DNA of 64,000 nucleotides from Actinomycetota bacterium (GTDB lineage: Bacteria; Actinomycetota; Actinomycetes; Nanopelagicales; Nanopelagicaceae): positions 30,092-94,091 of the forward strand of contig WLHC01000003.1 in NCBI GenBank assembly GCA_009702925.1, in the 5' to 3' direction. Position 1 is the stretch's first letter. Every line of letters begins with the position of its first letter. The notes beneath the pieces were generated by a model, which did not search any database, was not told the DNA's origin, and worked only from the letters and a program-made list of their open reading frames with translations. The translations under genes were made by a program, and so were the position numbers. Shown here one piece after another: positions 8,672-19,618 of this stretch.

Positions 8672-9541
8672 GTGAGTTCAACCATAAGAGCATATATAGA
8701 CCTGATGAAACTCAGAGTCGTCGAGCTGCTGTTGGTCTCTACTTTGCCGGCAATGGTTTTGGCAGAAAAAGGTTTACCAAGTTTTGGGTTAACTTTTGCA
8801 ACAATTGTTGCAGGAACATTTGCCGCAGGAAGCGCTAATGCTTTCAATATGGTTATTGAAAGTGATCTCGATAAGTTAATGGAACGAACCTCTAAGCGTC
8901 CACTTGTTACTGGATTGATTACAAAAACCCAAGCAACAGTTTTTGCCACTGTGATCGGATTGATATCTCTTACTTTGTTTTGGGCTCTCACTACGAAACT
9001 TGCAACCCTTCTTGCCTTAATCGCAATCGTTTTTTACGTACTTGTCTATACGATGGCACTTAAGCAACGAACTTCTCAAAACATTGTTTGGGGAGGAGCG
9101 GCCGGTTGCATGCCGGTCTTAATCGGTTGGGCAGCAGTTACCAATTCACTTTCTCTAACTGCTTGGGCTTTTTTCTTTGTGATCTTTTTTTGGACCCCAC
9201 CTCATTTTTGGGCATTAGCAATCAAATACAAAGATGACTATGCATTGGCAGGCACACCTATGCTGCCGGTGGTTGCAACAAAAAGTAATGTTCGCCGGCA
9301 AATGTGGTTGCATACAGTTTTGATGATTTCTTCATCAATTGCACTGATTAGCCTTGCATCACTACCAATGTGGTCAATGGCGGTAACTATTTTGTTAGGG
9401 TTAATTTTCGCATTTCAGCTGGTTCAATTGAAAGACGGGTCACCAGATTATGCAAAGGTGGCGGGGAAAATATTTCAGTGGTCAATTACGTATTTGAGTC
9501 TTTTTTCTGTTGTTCTTGTTATTGCTCAGCTACTTAGCTAG
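8672..9541 (+). CDS. ctaB: Protoheme IX farnesyltransferase
   Basis: UbiA-family motifs NAFNMVIESDLDKLMERTSKRPLVTG, WTPPHFWALAIKYKDDYALAGTPMLPVV; GTG start 6 nt after TAATCT. Confidence 0.93.
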   Translation: MSSTIRAYIDLMKLRVVELLLVSTLPAMVLAEKGLPSFGLTFATIVAGTFAAGSANAFNMVIESDLDKLMERTSKRPLVTGLITKTQATVFATVIGLISLTLFWALTTKLATLLALIAIVFYVLVYTMALKQRTSQNIVWGGAAGCMPVLIGWAAVTNSLSLTAWAFFFVIFFWTPPHFWALAIKYKDDYALAGTPMLPVVATKSNVRRQMWLHTVLMISSSIALISLASLPMWSMAVTILLGLIFAFQLVQLKDGSPDYAKVAGKIFQWSITYLSLFSVVLVIAQLLS

Positions 9542-10756
9542 CGCTTGCTCAATATCTTTTATTAAATCACTTGAATGCTCTAACCCAACAGATAACCGAA
9601 GTACTGATGGAGTAATGCCCATTTCAGATTGCACTTCTGGAGATAATCGGCGATGAGTCGTGGAAGCTGGGTGCGTAATTAAAGATTTACTATCCCCAAG
9701 ATTATTTGAAATATCAATAACACATAGTTTATTCATAAAGGCGAAGACATCGGTCTGTGATCCTTTAAATTCAATACCAATTGTCGTTCCCCCACCGCCA
9801 TTCATCTGTTTCATCGCCAGTTTGTGTTCCGGGTGAGACTTAAGTCCAGGGTACTTAACAGATTTTATTGATGGTTGTTTTTCTAAAAACTCTGCAATCA
9901 CTTGAGCGTTTGAAACCATGCGTTCAACACGCATCTCCATTGTTTCTAATGATTTAACAAGCACCCAAGCGTTAAAAGGACTCAATGAAGGTCCACTATG
10001 GCGAACAAATGGCAATAGTTTTTCCTGAATGTAAGAACCAGATCCAAGAATTGCACCAGCAAGTACGCGACCTTGTCCGTCAATGTGCTTTGTTGCCGAA
10101 TACATAACTACATCTGCGCCAAGAGTTAATGGTTTCTGAAGAACCGGTGATGCCATTACATTGTCAACGATGACAGTTGCTCCAACCTTATGTGCCAAAT
10201 CACTCACCATTTTGATATCGACAATATCTAGCAGTGGATTACTTGGTGTTTCAATGAAGACCGCTTTAGTTGTCTTACTTAAGGCTTTTGCCCAATCGGC
10301 GGGATTGTTGCCCTTAACCAATTCGAAAGTAACTCCCCATTTTGGTAGGAATTCAGTTATCACAACGTGGCACGATGAAAACATTGCAGCTGATGCAACT
10401 ACATGATCACCTTGCTCGACTATGCAGGCAAGAGATGCAAACATCGCCGACATGCCTGATCCAGTTGCTACACAGGAATCTGCGCCCTCAATAGCTGCAA
10501 GGCGTTGTTCAAACATTGCAATTGTTGGATTATGAAAACGACCATATAAATAATGATCTGTCTCTTCGGCAAAGGAGTCGAAAGCTTCTTCTGCGCTCGA
10601 GTAAGTGAAACCACTGGTTAGGTACATTGCCTCTGAAGTTTCACCGAATCCAGATCTAGCGATTCCTGTTCGAACAGCGTGAGTTTGTGAATGCAGATCC
10701 CAATGAGGCTCTTTTTTCTCACTTCTAGTTCGATAACCCCATGGGCGTTTACTCAT
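9530..10756 (-). CDS. metZ: O-succinylhomoserine sulfhydrylase / Cys-Met metabolism PLP enzyme
   Basis: PLP motif VVMYSATKHIDGQGRVLAGA; YGRFHNPTIAMFEQRLAAIEGA; MetZ-like N-terminus. Confidence 0.88.
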   Translation of the reverse strand: MSKRPWGYRTRSEKKEPHWDLHSQTHAVRTGIARSGFGETSEAMYLTSGFTYSSAEEAFDSFAEETDHYLYGRFHNPTIAMFEQRLAAIEGADSCVATGSGMSAMFASLACIVEQGDHVVASAAMFSSCHVVITEFLPKWGVTFELVKGNNPADWAKALSKTTKAVFIETPSNPLLDIVDIKMVSDLAHKVGATVIVDNVMASPVLQKPLTLGADVVMYSATKHIDGQGRVLAGAILGSGSYIQEKLLPFVRHSGPSLSPFNAWVLVKSLETMEMRVERMVSNAQVIAEFLEKQPSIKSVKYPGLKSHPEHKLAMKQMNGGGGTTIGIEFKGSQTDVFAFMNKLCVIDISNNLGDSKSLITHPASTTHRRLSPEVQSEMGITPSVLRLSVGLEHSSDLIKDIEQALAK

Positions 10757-10782
10757 GGCTCAATTGTGGCAGAGTAGGAGCC

Positions 10783-11688
10783 ATGACTAGAACAGCAATC
10801 TCCGTTCGAGACTTATCGAAAAAGTACGACAATCGCTTAGCCGTCTCACATATCAATTTTGAGGTCCCCCTAGGCACAGTGTGTGGATTTGTTGGACCCA
10901 ATGGTTCTGGCAAGACAACAACAATGAGAATGCTTCTTGGCCTTATTACTCCAACAACGGGTGAAGGTCACATACTTGGTGAACCTATTGAGCATCCTGA
11001 AAAATATTTAAGTCGCGTGGGTGCGATGATCGAGGGACCAGCGTTTTATCCTGCTTTATCTGGCCATGAAAACTTAATGGTTCTTGCAAAACTTGGCGGA
11101 TTTCCGACAGAGCGAGTTCAAAAATTGTTAGAAAAAGTTGGCTTGGGCGATCGTGGTAAATCTAAGTACAAGACTTATTCCTTAGGTATGAAGCAACGTT
11201 TAGGCATCGCTGCAGCCTTACTTCCTGAACCTAAACTTCTAATGCTTGATGAACCAACTAATGGTTTGGATCCAGAAGGTATTCAAGAGATACGAGCATT
11301 GTTACGTGACTTAGCAAATGAAGGAACAACTGTTTTTGTCTCCTCACATCTGCTTTCAGAGCTTGAAATAATTAGTGATCACATTGTGATGCTAAGAAAA
11401 GGAGAGATCGTTTTTGCTGGCCCAATCGGTGACTTGATGGCTAAACAGCAGCCCACAATTATTGCTAAGTCATTAGAACATTCAGATCTTAAGAAAATTG
11501 TGGAGATTGCAGAAAAATCTGGACACCATGCTGTTATTCGAAATGATTCTGTTCATATTTTAGCGGCAATGGAATGGGCACCGGAACTAAATAAAGCAGC
11601 TTTTAATGCTGGGATTACATTGGCCCAATTGGCACCTCAGTTACCAAATCTAGAAGAGACATTCTTTGAAATGACAGGAGATAAGTAA
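10783..11688 (+). CDS. ABC transporter ATP-binding protein
   Basis: Walker A GPNGSGKTTTMRMLLGLI, YSLGMKQRLGIAAAL, LLMLDEPTNGLDPEG. ATG 10783 (MTRTAISVRDL) with upstream AGGAG preferred over track start 10741. Confidence 0.92.
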   Translation: MTRTAISVRDLSKKYDNRLAVSHINFEVPLGTVCGFVGPNGSGKTTTMRMLLGLITPTTGEGHILGEPIEHPEKYLSRVGAMIEGPAFYPALSGHENLMVLAKLGGFPTERVQKLLEKVGLGDRGKSKYKTYSLGMKQRLGIAAALLPEPKLLMLDEPTNGLDPEGIQEIRALLRDLANEGTTVFVSSHLLSELEIISDHIVMLRKGEIVFAGPIGDLMAKQQPTIIAKSLEHSDLKKIVEIAEKSGHHAVIRNDSVHILAAMEWAPELNKAAFNAGITLAQLAPQLPNLEETFFEMTGDK

Positions 11689-12479
11689 TGTTTAATGTTG
11701 TTTCAGCAGAACTTCGAAAACTCCGTCGACCTACTTTGTTTTTGGGAACAATGTCTGCAGTAGTATTTTTCAGCGGACTTTTTTCAGCACTTCTATTTCT
11801 TTTGATTGATTCACCACAAGGTAACTCTGATCGTGGAAGAGTTGTGGGTCGAGAAGTACTGGGACTTGCAACAGGTGGAGTTCAAGGCTTTGCAAGCACT
11901 GGAGGATTTCTAGGAATTATTGCCCTCTGTGTATTTGCTGCTCAAACAGCACAGGAATATACATATGGAACTTTGCGTAATCTTTTGATTCGTCAACCAG
12001 GCCGGTTAAGAATCCTGATCGGTAAATTGGTTGCCATGAAGGTATTTGCTCTCGTAATGATTGTTGTTGCAGCGATAATCGGAATAAGTACTTCAGTTGT
12101 GCTAGCACCTGGTGCCAATGTAAATACTGATTTGTGGTTTACATCAGCTGGCATCGAAGCGATCTACACCTCATTTATAAATGTAACTATCTCGGTTGTT
12201 GGATTTGGAATAATCGGAATGGTCCTTGGCTTGCTCTTAAGATCTCCAATTAGTGCTATTTCATTTGGTGTTTTGTGGCTTCTAATTATTGAGAATTTGC
12301 TGATTGCCGTCAGAGGCTCACTTCAAAATTGGCTCCCAGGAGCACAACTCAATGCAATCGCATCAGGGGGAACCTTAGATTTGGCTTATAAAAATGCGTT
12401 AGCAGTGGGTGGAATTTATGTCGCCGTGGGAGCAATAGTTGCGTCAATACTTTTTGTTCGCCGTGACGTAGCTAATTAG
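11688..12479 (+). CDS. ABC transporter permease (ABC-2 type)
   Basis: Six hydrophobic segments, QEYTYGTLRNLLIRQPGRLRILIGKL; ATG shares a base with the upstream TAA. Confidence 0.85.
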   Translation: MFNVVSAELRKLRRPTLFLGTMSAVVFFSGLFSALLFLLIDSPQGNSDRGRVVGREVLGLATGGVQGFASTGGFLGIIALCVFAAQTAQEYTYGTLRNLLIRQPGRLRILIGKLVAMKVFALVMIVVAAIIGISTSVVLAPGANVNTDLWFTSAGIEAIYTSFINVTISVVGFGIIGMVLGLLLRSPISAISFGVLWLLIIENLLIAVRGSLQNWLPGAQLNAIASGGTLDLAYKNALAVGGIYVAVGAIVASILFVRRDVAN

Positions 12480-12555
12480 AGACACTTGCACTTAAAACCA
12501 AGGATTTTTAAGGATCTCCATTTATTCTAGAGACCTTCCCTGCGAAAGGTTTTTA

Positions 12556-13755
12556 GTGAAAAAGTTAAAGGCGATTTCACTCGCTGTAATCTTGGGACTG
12601 TCTATTTCTTCAGTTCCAGCTCTCGCGGCCCCAAAACCAACTCTGGCTGAAATTGAAGCTGCAAAAAAAATAGAAGCAGAAAAAAAGAAGGCCTCTGATG
12701 CTCAGGCTAAAAAACTTGCAGAAGCAAATCAAAACCTCCGCACACTTACCGCAAAAGCAAATGCAGCTGCTGCTCTCTATCGCAGGGCCCAAGAAGAGTT
12801 AGCAGTTGCAACCACAATGGCAAATGCAGCGGCAAAGCATGCAGCCGAAACAGCAGCATCTGTTGTGGATGCTCATAAAACTATTGGACGATTAGCCGCC
12901 AATGCCTACATTCTTGGTGGAAATATGAGTGATATTGCACCGCTTCTAAGCTCTAATGGTCCGCAAGAGTTGATAGATCAAATTTCAACTCTTGGAACCT
13001 TAGGTGCCCAAAACTCAGTTGCACTCGAAAGATTTAAGATTGCAGAGGCTGCTGCGATTAAAGCCAAAAAAGCTGCAGATGATGCAAAGGCAGCACAAGT
13101 TGTCGCTACCGCAAAAGTTGCAGCTGCCAAGCAGGTTGCAGATGACGCAAAAGAAGAGCAAGCTAAAGAGGTAGCAAAACTACAAAAAATTCAAGACGAA
13201 CTAATGCGTCAACTAAATAGTGCTCGAAAAGTTAGAACAACATTAGAACAACAAAGACAGTTAGCTTTACTTGAAGAAAGCCAAGCAAATACTGCTGCTC
13301 AAACAGGTGGCCAACGAAGTGTTTGGAGCGACTTAGGTTTTAAGGGCCGTGCAACAAGTAGAACAACACAGGCACAAAGAGATAAGGCAGTTGCATTTGC
13401 TAAGTCACAAGTCCTTGCCCGAAAACCATATGTCTGGGGAAGTGAAGGACCTAGTACCTTTGATTGTTCGGGACTTGTTTATGCAGCATATAGATCGGCA
13501 GGACTTGGTTGGCCAAACTGGGATCGCTTAAACTCTGCCCTTTATTCAACTTATACGATGCACGTTTCCCTCAAAGAATTAGTACCAGGTGATCTTTTGT
13601 TCTATTCATATAAGGGTTCGGTCTCCACTATCCACCACATAGCAATTTATGCGGGTGATGGCATGATTTGGGAGGCAAATTCTAAAGATCGCGGTTTGCT
13701 CTACTCCAATATGTACAGCATTAAGGGTCTAATGCCATTTGGAGGGCGAGTCTAA
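12556..13755 (+). CDS. Secreted coiled-coil NlpC/P60 peptidoglycan hydrolase
   Basis: Signal peptide, Ala/Lys-rich coiled coil, C-terminal YVWGSEGPSTFDCSGLVYAAY and HHIAIYAGDGMIWEAN. Confidence 0.9.
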   Translation: MKKLKAISLAVILGLSISSVPALAAPKPTLAEIEAAKKIEAEKKKASDAQAKKLAEANQNLRTLTAKANAAAALYRRAQEELAVATTMANAAAKHAAETAASVVDAHKTIGRLAANAYILGGNMSDIAPLLSSNGPQELIDQISTLGTLGAQNSVALERFKIAEAAAIKAKKAADDAKAAQVVATAKVAAAKQVADDAKEEQAKEVAKLQKIQDELMRQLNSARKVRTTLEQQRQLALLEESQANTAAQTGGQRSVWSDLGFKGRATSRTTQAQRDKAVAFAKSQVLARKPYVWGSEGPSTFDCSGLVYAAYRSAGLGWPNWDRLNSALYSTYTMHVSLKELVPGDLLFYSYKGSVSTIHHIAIYAGDGMIWEANSKDRGLLYSNMYSIKGLMPFGGRV

Positions 13756-13775
13756 GGCACCACTATTGTTAGGTC

Positions 13776-14738
13776 ATGACAATGAATGTTCCTGCAGTAC
13801 GTAATGCAGTACGGACATGGCTAGAAAAATTTGAGGCCGGCGATAAAGTTTTAGTTGCAGTTTCGGGGGGCGCTGATTCACTTGCTCTTGCGCATGCACT
13901 TTCGGTGGAAGCCAAACCGTTAGCAATTAATGTTGTCGGAGTTACAGTTGATCATCAACTCCAAAAAGAATCTGCCACACAAGCACAAAAAACTATGAAC
14001 CAACTAGCTGAAATGGATTTGAAGTGCGTTGTAAAAAAAGTTGAAGTAGATATCCAAAATGGATTAGAGGCATCTGCTCGCACTGCGCGATACAAAGCCC
14101 TAAATGAAATTGCAAGCAGTGAAAATGCTGTAGCTATTTTTCTTGGGCACACGCAAGATGATCAAGCTGAAACTGTTTTATTGGGGCTTGCTCGAGGATC
14201 TGGTACTCGTTCACTTTCAGGAATGGCAGCTCATTCAGGAATTTTTATTCGCCCACTTCTAGAACTTACTCGCGAAACAACTGAAAGTTATTGCAAAGAA
14301 TCAGATTTATCTTTTTGGAAAGACCCACATAATCAAGACCCGCAATTTGCCCGAGTTAGAGTTCGCACGCAAGCTATTCCAGTTTTAGAAAAAACTATCG
14401 GTCCTGGAATCTCCGAAGCCCTTGCTCGCAGTTCTCATTTGCTTCGTGACGATGCAGACGCACTAGATCACTGGGCAGAGCGCGAGGCAATGAAACTAGA
14501 TTTGGCAGATTTGGAGTGCGCCCACTTAGAGGCTTTACCAAAGGCGATTCGAACCAGAGTTCTACGGATCGCAATCTATGCCCAAGGAGCGCCCTCAGGT
14601 TCAGTTACCGCAGAGCATGTGAGCGTGGTTGAGGCGTTAATTTCGGCCTGGAACGGCCAAGGAGCCTCAAATCTTCCTGGCGGTGTGAAGGTTGAGAGAA
14701 TATCGGGCAGACTTTCGCTCTCAACGCAGCGACCATAG
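13776..14738 (+). CDS. tilS: tRNA(Ile)-lysidine synthase
   Basis: PP-loop VAVSGGADSLALAHAL, GHTQDDQAETVLLGLARGSGTRSLSGM. Confidence 0.93.
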   Translation: MTMNVPAVRNAVRTWLEKFEAGDKVLVAVSGGADSLALAHALSVEAKPLAINVVGVTVDHQLQKESATQAQKTMNQLAEMDLKCVVKKVEVDIQNGLEASARTARYKALNEIASSENAVAIFLGHTQDDQAETVLLGLARGSGTRSLSGMAAHSGIFIRPLLELTRETTESYCKESDLSFWKDPHNQDPQFARVRVRTQAIPVLEKTIGPGISEALARSSHLLRDDADALDHWAEREAMKLDLADLECAHLEALPKAIRTRVLRIAIYAQGAPSGSVTAEHVSVVEALISAWNGQGASNLPGGVKVERISGRLSLSTQRP

Positions 14739-14746
14739 GGAGAACC

Positions 14747-15298
14747 GTGGATTTAGAAGCAGTTAAAGGCGATATCGAACGCGTAATCGTTACAGAAGAA
14801 CAGTTGCAAACTCGAATTAAAGAGCTCGCAGTTCAAGTTGGTAAAGATTACGAAGGTAAAGACCTTTTGCTCGTTGGTGTTTTAAAAGGTGCCGTTATGG
14901 CAGTGGCAGATTTTTCGCGTGCATTGCAACGTCACGTTGATATGGATTGGATGGCTGTTTCATCTTATGGATCGGGCACAAAATCAAGTGGAGTAGTTCG
15001 AATACTGAAAGATTTAGATCGCGACATCACAGGTCGTAATGTTTTGATTATTGAAGACATTGTTGATTCAGGTTTAACGCTTTCTTGGCTCAAAGCAAAT
15101 CTTGAATCGAGAGGAGTTGGATCGGTAGAGATTCTTTCAATCCTGCGCAAACCAGAAGCAGCAAAAATCGAAGTCGATGTTAAGTATGTTGGCTTTGATA
15201 TTCCAAAAGATTTCGTAATTGGTTACGGCCTTGATTTTGATGAAAAGTATCGCAACCTTCCCTTTATCGGTGTGCTTGCCAAGCACATGTACGAGTAA
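14747..15298 (+). CDS. hpt: Hypoxanthine phosphoribosyltransferase
   Basis: PRPP motif VLIIEDIVDSGLTLSWL; between tilS and ftsH as in other Actinobacteria. Confidence 0.94.
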   Translation: MDLEAVKGDIERVIVTEEQLQTRIKELAVQVGKDYEGKDLLLVGVLKGAVMAVADFSRALQRHVDMDWMAVSSYGSGTKSSGVVRILKDLDRDITGRNVLIIEDIVDSGLTLSWLKANLESRGVGSVEILSILRKPEAAKIEVDVKYVGFDIPKDFVIGYGLDFDEKYRNLPFIGVLAKHMYE

Positions 15299-15323
15299 TT
15301 TGTAGAAACGAGAATAAGAACCC

Positions 15324-17399
15324 ATGTCACAAGTTCAAAAGCCAAAGAAGCAGATCAAAAAGAGTTTCACCAGTAAGCAATCGGAAAAAACTTCTGCAAA
15401 GAAACCAAGCAAGAAGCCAACGACTCGCACTGGGAAAATCTTCCGCGGTCCACTATTTTGGATAATTATTGCAATTTTTGCAGTGACAGCATTGGGTCAG
15501 ATTTCATCTGCGGGAAACAAGTACACACAAATTGAAACATCGCAAGCAATCGATGCGATCTCAAAAACACAAGTTCTTTCGGCAGAAATAGTTGATAGGC
15601 AACAAAAGATCCGTTTGATTTTGACACCAGGAAATAGAATTAATGGCTCTGAAAAAGTTGAAGCATTTTATGTAGCTCGCCAAGAGCCAACAATTATTGA
15701 TGCATTAACTGGAAATCCACCTCCCAAAGGTTGGAACGTTAAAGTTCCTTCGCAATCCATATTTGTTTCTTTCCTGTTCTCAGTTCTACCATTTTTACTC
15801 ATTGGATTCTTATTCTTCTGGATGATGAGCCAGGCCCAAGGTGGAAATAAAGTTTTCCAATTTGGAAAATCAAGGGCAAAACTTCAAAGCAATGATGTTC
15901 CAAAAACAACATTTAAAGATGTAGCAGGTGCAGACGAAGCACTGGCAGAGTTAGATGAGATTAAGGATTTTCTGGCAAAGCCAGAGAAGTACGCACCTTT
16001 GGGCGCAAAGATCCCTAAAGGTGTTTTACTTTTTGGCCCACCAGGAACTGGTAAGACTTTATTAGCTCGCGCTGTTGCCGGTGAGGCAGGCGTACCTTTC
16101 TATTCAATATCTGGTTCAGATTTTGTAGAGATGTTTGTAGGCGTTGGAGCAGCGCGAGTTCGCGACCTCTTTAATCAGGCAAAAGAGAATGCACCTGCAA
16201 TTGTCTTCATCGATGAAATTGATGCAGTTGGACGCCAGCGCGGCGCGGGTATGGGTGGCGGTCACGACGAACGTGAACAGACTCTTAACCAGTTACTTGT
16301 AGAGATGGATGGATTCGAAGAGAACTCAAAAGTTATTTTGATCGCTGCAACAAATCGTCCCGATGTTTTAGATCCAGCGCTACTTCGACCAGGTCGTTTT
16401 GATCGTCAAATTGCAGTAGATCGTCCAGATCTAAAGGGACGCGAAGCAATTTTGCAGATTCATTCAAAAGGTAAACCGATTAATTCATCAGTGAAATTAG
16501 TTGACTATGCACGCCGAACACCTGGTTTTACCGGCGCTGATCTTGCAAGTGTTATCAATGAAGCAGCACTTTTATCTGCGCGTGAAAACAAAGCAGATAT
16601 CGGCAATTTAGAACTTGATGAAGCCATTGATCGAGTGATGGCCGGACCTCAAAGAAAATCTCGTTTAATGAGTGATGAAGAACGCCGAGTTACTGCCTAT
16701 CACGAAGCAGGTCACGCACTTGTTGCTCATGCTTTGCCACATACCGATCCTGTTCATAAGGTAACAATCATGCCTCGTGGACGTGCACTGGGTTACACGA
16801 TGGTGCTACCGGATGAAGATAAATACTCAACAACGCGAAATCAGCTATTGGATCAATTGGCTTACTCACTTGGAGGTCGCGCTGCTGAAGAGTTAATTTT
16901 CCATGATCCATCAACAGGTGCATCAAATGATATTGAAAAAGCGACTTCGCTTGCACGAGCAATGGTTACACAATATGGAATGACTTCTGCAATTGGAGCA
17001 ATCAAATTAGGTGGCGGAAATAGTGAACCATTTATGGGACGCGACTACGGCCACCAACGTGATTACAGTGAAAACATTGCAGGAATTGTCGATCGTGAAA
17101 TTCGAACTTTGATTGAAAATGCACATCAAGAGGCATTTGATATTTTGGTTGCTAATCGTAAAATCTTGGATGAAATGGTTATTGAACTGCTCGAAAAGGA
17201 AACCCTAAACAAAGATGAGATTGCAGTTATTTTCAAGAAAGTTAAGAAAGTAACCGCAAGAGTTGCATGGACTGGTTCTGCTACACGTGTTCCATCCTCT
17301 CAACCACCAGTTGATGTGCCGGAACGAATTGCAGTTGAACCAGTAGAGGAAACTAAAAAGCCAACTAGACGCAAAAAGGCTGTAAGTGACGATAAATAA
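15324..17399 (+). CDS. ftsH: ATP-dependent zinc metalloprotease FtsH
   Basis: [28 protein letters not shown] motif, zinc motif HEAGH. Confidence 0.97.
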   Translation: MSQVQKPKKQIKKSFTSKQSEKTSAKKPSKKPTTRTGKIFRGPLFWIIIAIFAVTALGQISSAGNKYTQIETSQAIDAISKTQVLSAEIVDRQQKIRLILTPGNRINGSEKVEAFYVARQEPTIIDALTGNPPPKGWNVKVPSQSIFVSFLFSVLPFLLIGFLFFWMMSQAQGGNKVFQFGKSRAKLQSNDVPKTTFKDVAGADEALAELDEIKDFLAKPEKYAPLGAKIPKGVLLFGPPGTGKTLLARAVAGEAGVPFYSISGSDFVEMFVGVGAARVRDLFNQAKENAPAIVFIDEIDAVGRQRGAGMGGGHDEREQTLNQLLVEMDGFEENSKVILIAATNRPDVLDPALLRPGRFDRQIAVDRPDLKGREAILQIHSKGKPINSSVKLVDYARRTPGFTGADLASVINEAALLSARENKADIGNLELDEAIDRVMAGPQRKSRLMSDEERRVTAYHEAGHALVAHALPHTDPVHKVTIMPRGRALGYTMVLPDEDKYSTTRNQLLDQLAYSLGGRAAEELIFHDPSTGASNDIEKATSLARAMVTQYGMTSAIGAIKLGGGNSEPFMGRDYGHQRDYSENIAGIVDREIRTLIENAHQEAFDILVANRKILDEMVIELLEKETLNKDEIAVIFKKVKKVTARVAWTGSATRVPSSQPPVDVPERIAVEPVEETKKPTRRKKAVSDDK

Positions 17400-17988
17400 A
17401 CTCACGGTTTCTGATGGCCGGGCAAAAGCGCCATACGACAAAGAACGGGCAGAAAAAGCTGTCCGAGAGCTTTTGTTTGCACTTGGTGAAGATCCAGATC
17501 GTGAAGGTCTAAAGGAAACTCCTGCTCGCGTTGCACGAGCCATGTCTGAAAATTTTGAGGGCCTATGGCAATCACCAGAAGATGTTTTGACTACAACTTT
17601 TGATATTGGCCATGAAGAGTTGGTAATTGTTCGAGATATAGAAGTGTTCTCGCACTGCGAACACCACTTAACTCCCTTTCACGGTGTTGCTCATATTGGA
17701 TATATACCTCGCGGCAAGATTACTGGTCTTTCAAAGCTAGCCCGCTTAGTCGATGTATACGCAAAGCGTCCTCAAGTTCAAGAACGTTTAACGACACAAA
17801 TTGCAGATGCCATGGTTGAAATTTTAAATCCACTGGGAGTAATTGTGATTATTGATTGCGAGCATCTATGTATGTCTATGCGAGGTGTAAAGAAATCACA
17901 AGCTCGTACAACTACTTCAGCTGTGCGCGGAGCGTTGACTAATGCAGCAACACGTTCAGAAGCAATCGCCTTAATTACTAGAGGCTAG
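17386..17988 (+). CDS. folE: GTP cyclohydrolase I
   Basis: [46 protein letters not shown]. Confidence 0.96.
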   Translation: MTINKLTVSDGRAKAPYDKERAEKAVRELLFALGEDPDREGLKETPARVARAMSENFEGLWQSPEDVLTTTFDIGHEELVIVRDIEVFSHCEHHLTPFHGVAHIGYIPRGKITGLSKLARLVDVYAKRPQVQERLTTQIADAMVEILNPLGVIVIIDCEHLCMSMRGVKKSQARTTTSAVRGALTNAATRSEAIALITRG

Positions 17989-17992
17989 TTTT

Positions 17993-18760
17993 ATGTTGGT
18001 AATGGGCATTTTAAATGTAACCCCAGATTCTTTTGCTGATGGTGGAAAACATAATGAATTAGATGCTGCGGTTTCACGTGGATTAGAGATGATCTCTGAA
18101 GGCGTGGACATTATTGATATCGGTGGGGAATCAACTAGGCCAGGGGCAGAACGAGTTGATGAAGAAGAAGAACTACGACGAACTATTCCTGTAATTGAAA
18201 AAATCGCACCATACGTTGAAAAAAACGGTGTGAAAATAAGTATCGACACAATGCGGGCCAGCGTGGCAAAAGCTGCAGTAAAAGCTGGAGCAACAATTAT
18301 AAATGATGTCAGTGCCGGTCAATCTGATCAGGAGATGCTTTCTACAGCTGCAAAATTAAATGTTCCATACATTGCAATGCACTGGCGTGGATATTCCAAA
18401 GACATGAATTCAAAAGCCGTATATAGAGATGTTGTCTCAGAAACTATTTCGGAATTAGAAGAGCGAATTCATGCCGCATTGTCACAAGGAGTCAAAAAAG
18501 AGAATTTAATAATTGATCCTGGTCTGGGTTTTGCCAAGGATTCAGAACACAATTGGGCAATTATTGATGCGATGGATCGTTTTGTGGATTTAGGTTATCC
18601 AGTATTAGTTGGTGGTTCGCGCAAAAGATTCTTAGGTGGTGATTCTCCTGATCAACGGGAAGAGGCGACAATAAATTTGACGAAGAAACTTAAAGACACG
18701 GGTATTTGGGCAGTTAGAGTTCATTCTGTTAAGCCACACAAGGAGGTGATCGGTCAATGA
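17993..18760 (+). CDS. folP: Dihydropteroate synthase
   Basis: MGILNVTPDSFADGG, IDIGGESTRPGA, LVGGSRKRFLG. Confidence 0.96.
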   Translation: MLVMGILNVTPDSFADGGKHNELDAAVSRGLEMISEGVDIIDIGGESTRPGAERVDEEEELRRTIPVIEKIAPYVEKNGVKISIDTMRASVAKAAVKAGATIINDVSAGQSDQEMLSTAAKLNVPYIAMHWRGYSKDMNSKAVYRDVVSETISELEERIHAALSQGVKKENLIIDPGLGFAKDSEHNWAIIDAMDRFVDLGYPVLVGGSRKRFLGGDSPDQREEATINLTKKLKDTGIWAVRVHSVKPHKEVIGQ

Positions 18761-19119
18761 GTGATCAAATCATTCTCACAGGCATCCATGGTTTTGGCTA
18801 TCACGGTTTGTTTGAGTCTGAAAGATTAAATGGCCAGGATTTTTATGTGGACTTAACTTTGCAAATAGATTTAACATCAGCTGCCCATAGTGATGCAATC
18901 AATGACACGGTTAACTACGCAGAGATAACTGAGTTAACGCATCGTGAAATTACGACTAAACCAGTGAATTTAATTGAAAAATTGGCATACAGAATTGCAG
19001 AGAGAATTTTAGAAATCCATCCAAAAGTAGAGTCAGTAACAGTTACAGTTCACAAACCTCAAGCTCCGGTTGGAATAAAGATTCAAGACATCTCAGTCGT
19101 CGTGACAAAAGCGCGATGA
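18757..19119 (+). CDS. folB: Dihydroneopterin aldolase
   Basis: GFGYHGLFESERLNGQDFYVDLTL; within fol cluster. Confidence 0.93.
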   Translation: MSDQIILTGIHGFGYHGLFESERLNGQDFYVDLTLQIDLTSAAHSDAINDTVNYAEITELTHREITTKPVNLIEKLAYRIAERILEIHPKVESVTVTVHKPQAPVGIKIQDISVVVTKAR

Positions 19120-19565
19120 AGGCGGTTATTTCTTTAGGCGCTAATTTGGGTAATCCAAATGAAAATTTGGATACCGCTTTGGCCTTGTTGCGCGAGGCCA
19201 CTGATGTAAAAAAAGTTTCTTCATACATATCTACAAAGCCAATTGGAGGTCCAATTCAACCGGATTATTTAAATGCAGTATGTGTAATCGAGAGCGACCT
19301 GCCAGCAATGGATTTGCTTTCATTACTACACGGAATAGAAAAAGCCATGGGGCGAGAGCGAATTGAACATTGGGGGCCGCGAACTATCGATTTAGATCTG
19401 ATCCAATATGGAGATCTAATCAGTAAGGCAGATGAATTAGCACTCCCACATCCACGCGCGCATGAGCGTAGATTTGTTTTACAGCCGTGGTTTGAAATAG
19501 AGCCTGATGCAATCTTGTTAACTCACGGAGCAATTAAAGATCTTTTGGAACATCTGCCTGCTTAG
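19116..19565 (+). CDS. folK: 2-amino-4-hydroxy-6-hydroxymethyldihydropteridine diphosphokinase
   Basis: SLGANLGNPNENL, WGPRTIDLDLIQYGD, LPHPRAHERRFVLQP. Confidence 0.95.
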   Translation: MKAVISLGANLGNPNENLDTALALLREATDVKKVSSYISTKPIGGPIQPDYLNAVCVIESDLPAMDLLSLLHGIEKAMGRERIEHWGPRTIDLDLIQYGDLISKADELALPHPRAHERRFVLQPWFEIEPDAILLTHGAIKDLLEHLPA

Positions 19566-19618
19566 CGCTAAACTTTAACTATCTCGCCCGGTACCTGAAA
19601 GGACTGGAGCCACTTTAA

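Noticed and set aside
12480-12555. c-di-AMP (ydaO) riboswitch before the NlpC/P60 gene
   Set aside because: Only 76 bp of spacer and no recognisable ydaO consensus; just a weak GGATCTC/GAGACC near-repeat.
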